Of a stretch of DNA of 23,744 bases, positions 23,506 through 23,744 are shown in pieces. A program made the position numbers and the translations under genes. Each line of letters opens with the position of its first letter. The stretch's first letter is position 1. The DNA is from Bradyrhizobium sp. (GTDB lineage: Bacteria > Pseudomonadota > Alphaproteobacteria > Rhizobiales > Xanthobacteraceae). The notes under the pieces are model-generated. The model had not been told where the DNA came from and did no database searches. It saw nothing but the letters and a program-made list of their open reading frames with translations. The DNA lies in the NCBI GenBank assembly GCA_028290305.1, contig JAQGKC010000421.1:1-23744 (forward strand), given 5' to 3'.

Positions 23506-23744
23506 TTGAAACTCAACTCTGCCTATGCCGCCTTTATGGCGGCCCTTGTTGCGTGCCCGACCGGAGCCATGGCCGAGGTCTATTCGTGTGAAATTAAGGA
23601 ATGGGTGCGGGTAAATGACGAGGGACTTGTTCGGCCCGCGCCGAGCGCACCTTTTAAACGCCAAGTATCGATCGACAAAGAAACCGGCAATGCTGTCGGC
23701 GATGCGTTGTCGGCTGCAAATCGTTGGGAAGTTGTTCAAAAGGG
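23506..23744 (+). CDS. Secreted protein of unknown function (5' part only)
   Basis: The plus-strand frame is open from a TTG at 23506, directly after an in-frame stop, to the window end: 79 residues are visible. The N-terminus LKLNSAYAAFMAALVACPTG then AMA-EVYSCEIKEW is a convincing signal peptide; the ATG at 23536 is an alternative start giving a shorter one. A GGGA lies upstream of the TTG. The mature part begins EVYSCEIKEWVRVNDEG and is mixed and polar. I do not recognise a family. The real protein continues beyond the window. Confidence 0.6.
   Translation, partial: MKLNSAYAAFMAALVACPTGAMAEVYSCEIKEWVRVNDEGLVRPAPSAPFKRQVSIDKETGNAVGDALSAANRWEVVQK

Noticed and set aside
1..23744. CRISPR arrays, rRNA or complete tRNA genes
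   Set aside because: No regular spaced repeats, no rRNA text and no foldable tRNA were seen on reading the window.

Overview
The window looks like a piece of a Rhizobiales chromosome, most likely Bradyrhizobium or a close relative. This rests on the GC-rich coding style, families typical of that group (Gly/Tyr-rich secreted proteins, FCD-type GntR regulators beside SsuABC-like importers, a Ku remnant, rhizobial integrase debris) and several decayed mobile-element fragments. The organism call is by resemblance only; no database was searched.

Layout. (1) 1-2.3 kb: the last codons of a histidine kinase (+), a small secreted Gly/Tyr-rich protein and a secreted DUF5107 protein (both -). (2) 2.4-4.0 kb: a gene graveyard with an N-terminal scrap of a VirD4/TraG coupling protein, an intact-looking acidic protein of unknown function, a haemagglutinin-like scrap and an excisionase-type helix-turn-helix scrap. 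(3) 4.05-9.09 kb, minus strand: operon 1, gntR - ABC ATPase - ABC permease - substrate-binding protein - FMN-dependent monooxygenase of the NtaA/SnaA/DszA family. Its upstream region holds a candidate promoter flanked by a 26-bp palindrome and a GntR-type dyad. (4) 9.3-10.1 kb: non-coding, with a frameshifted integrase remnant. (5) 10.14-16.47 kb, minus strand: operon 2, substrate-binding protein - ATPase - permease - crotonase-fold enzyme - ADP-forming acyl-CoA synthetase - gntR, with several overlapping start/stop junctions. (6) 16.77-17.33 kb: an N-terminally truncated Ku (+). (7) 17.78-23.0 kb, minus strand: E1-alpha, E1-beta and E2 of a 2-oxoacid dehydrogenase, a conserved 60-residue protein and a type I glutamine synthetase. 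(8) 23.0-23.74 kb: a decayed sugar-ABC permease scrap (-) and the start of a secreted protein (+) that runs off the window.

The most interesting feature is the pair of operons at 4.0-16.5 kb. Both encode paralogous SsuABC-type importers and paralogous FCD-GntR regulators with nearly the same recognition helix, and both carry the same dyad (CTAGT-N2-ACAAG, followed by TT) upstream of the first gene. Their enzymes are complementary: a monooxygenase in one, a CoA ligase and a crotonase in the other. I infer a two-operon, cross-regulated uptake and degradation system for small organic compounds. The substrate cannot be read from the sequence.
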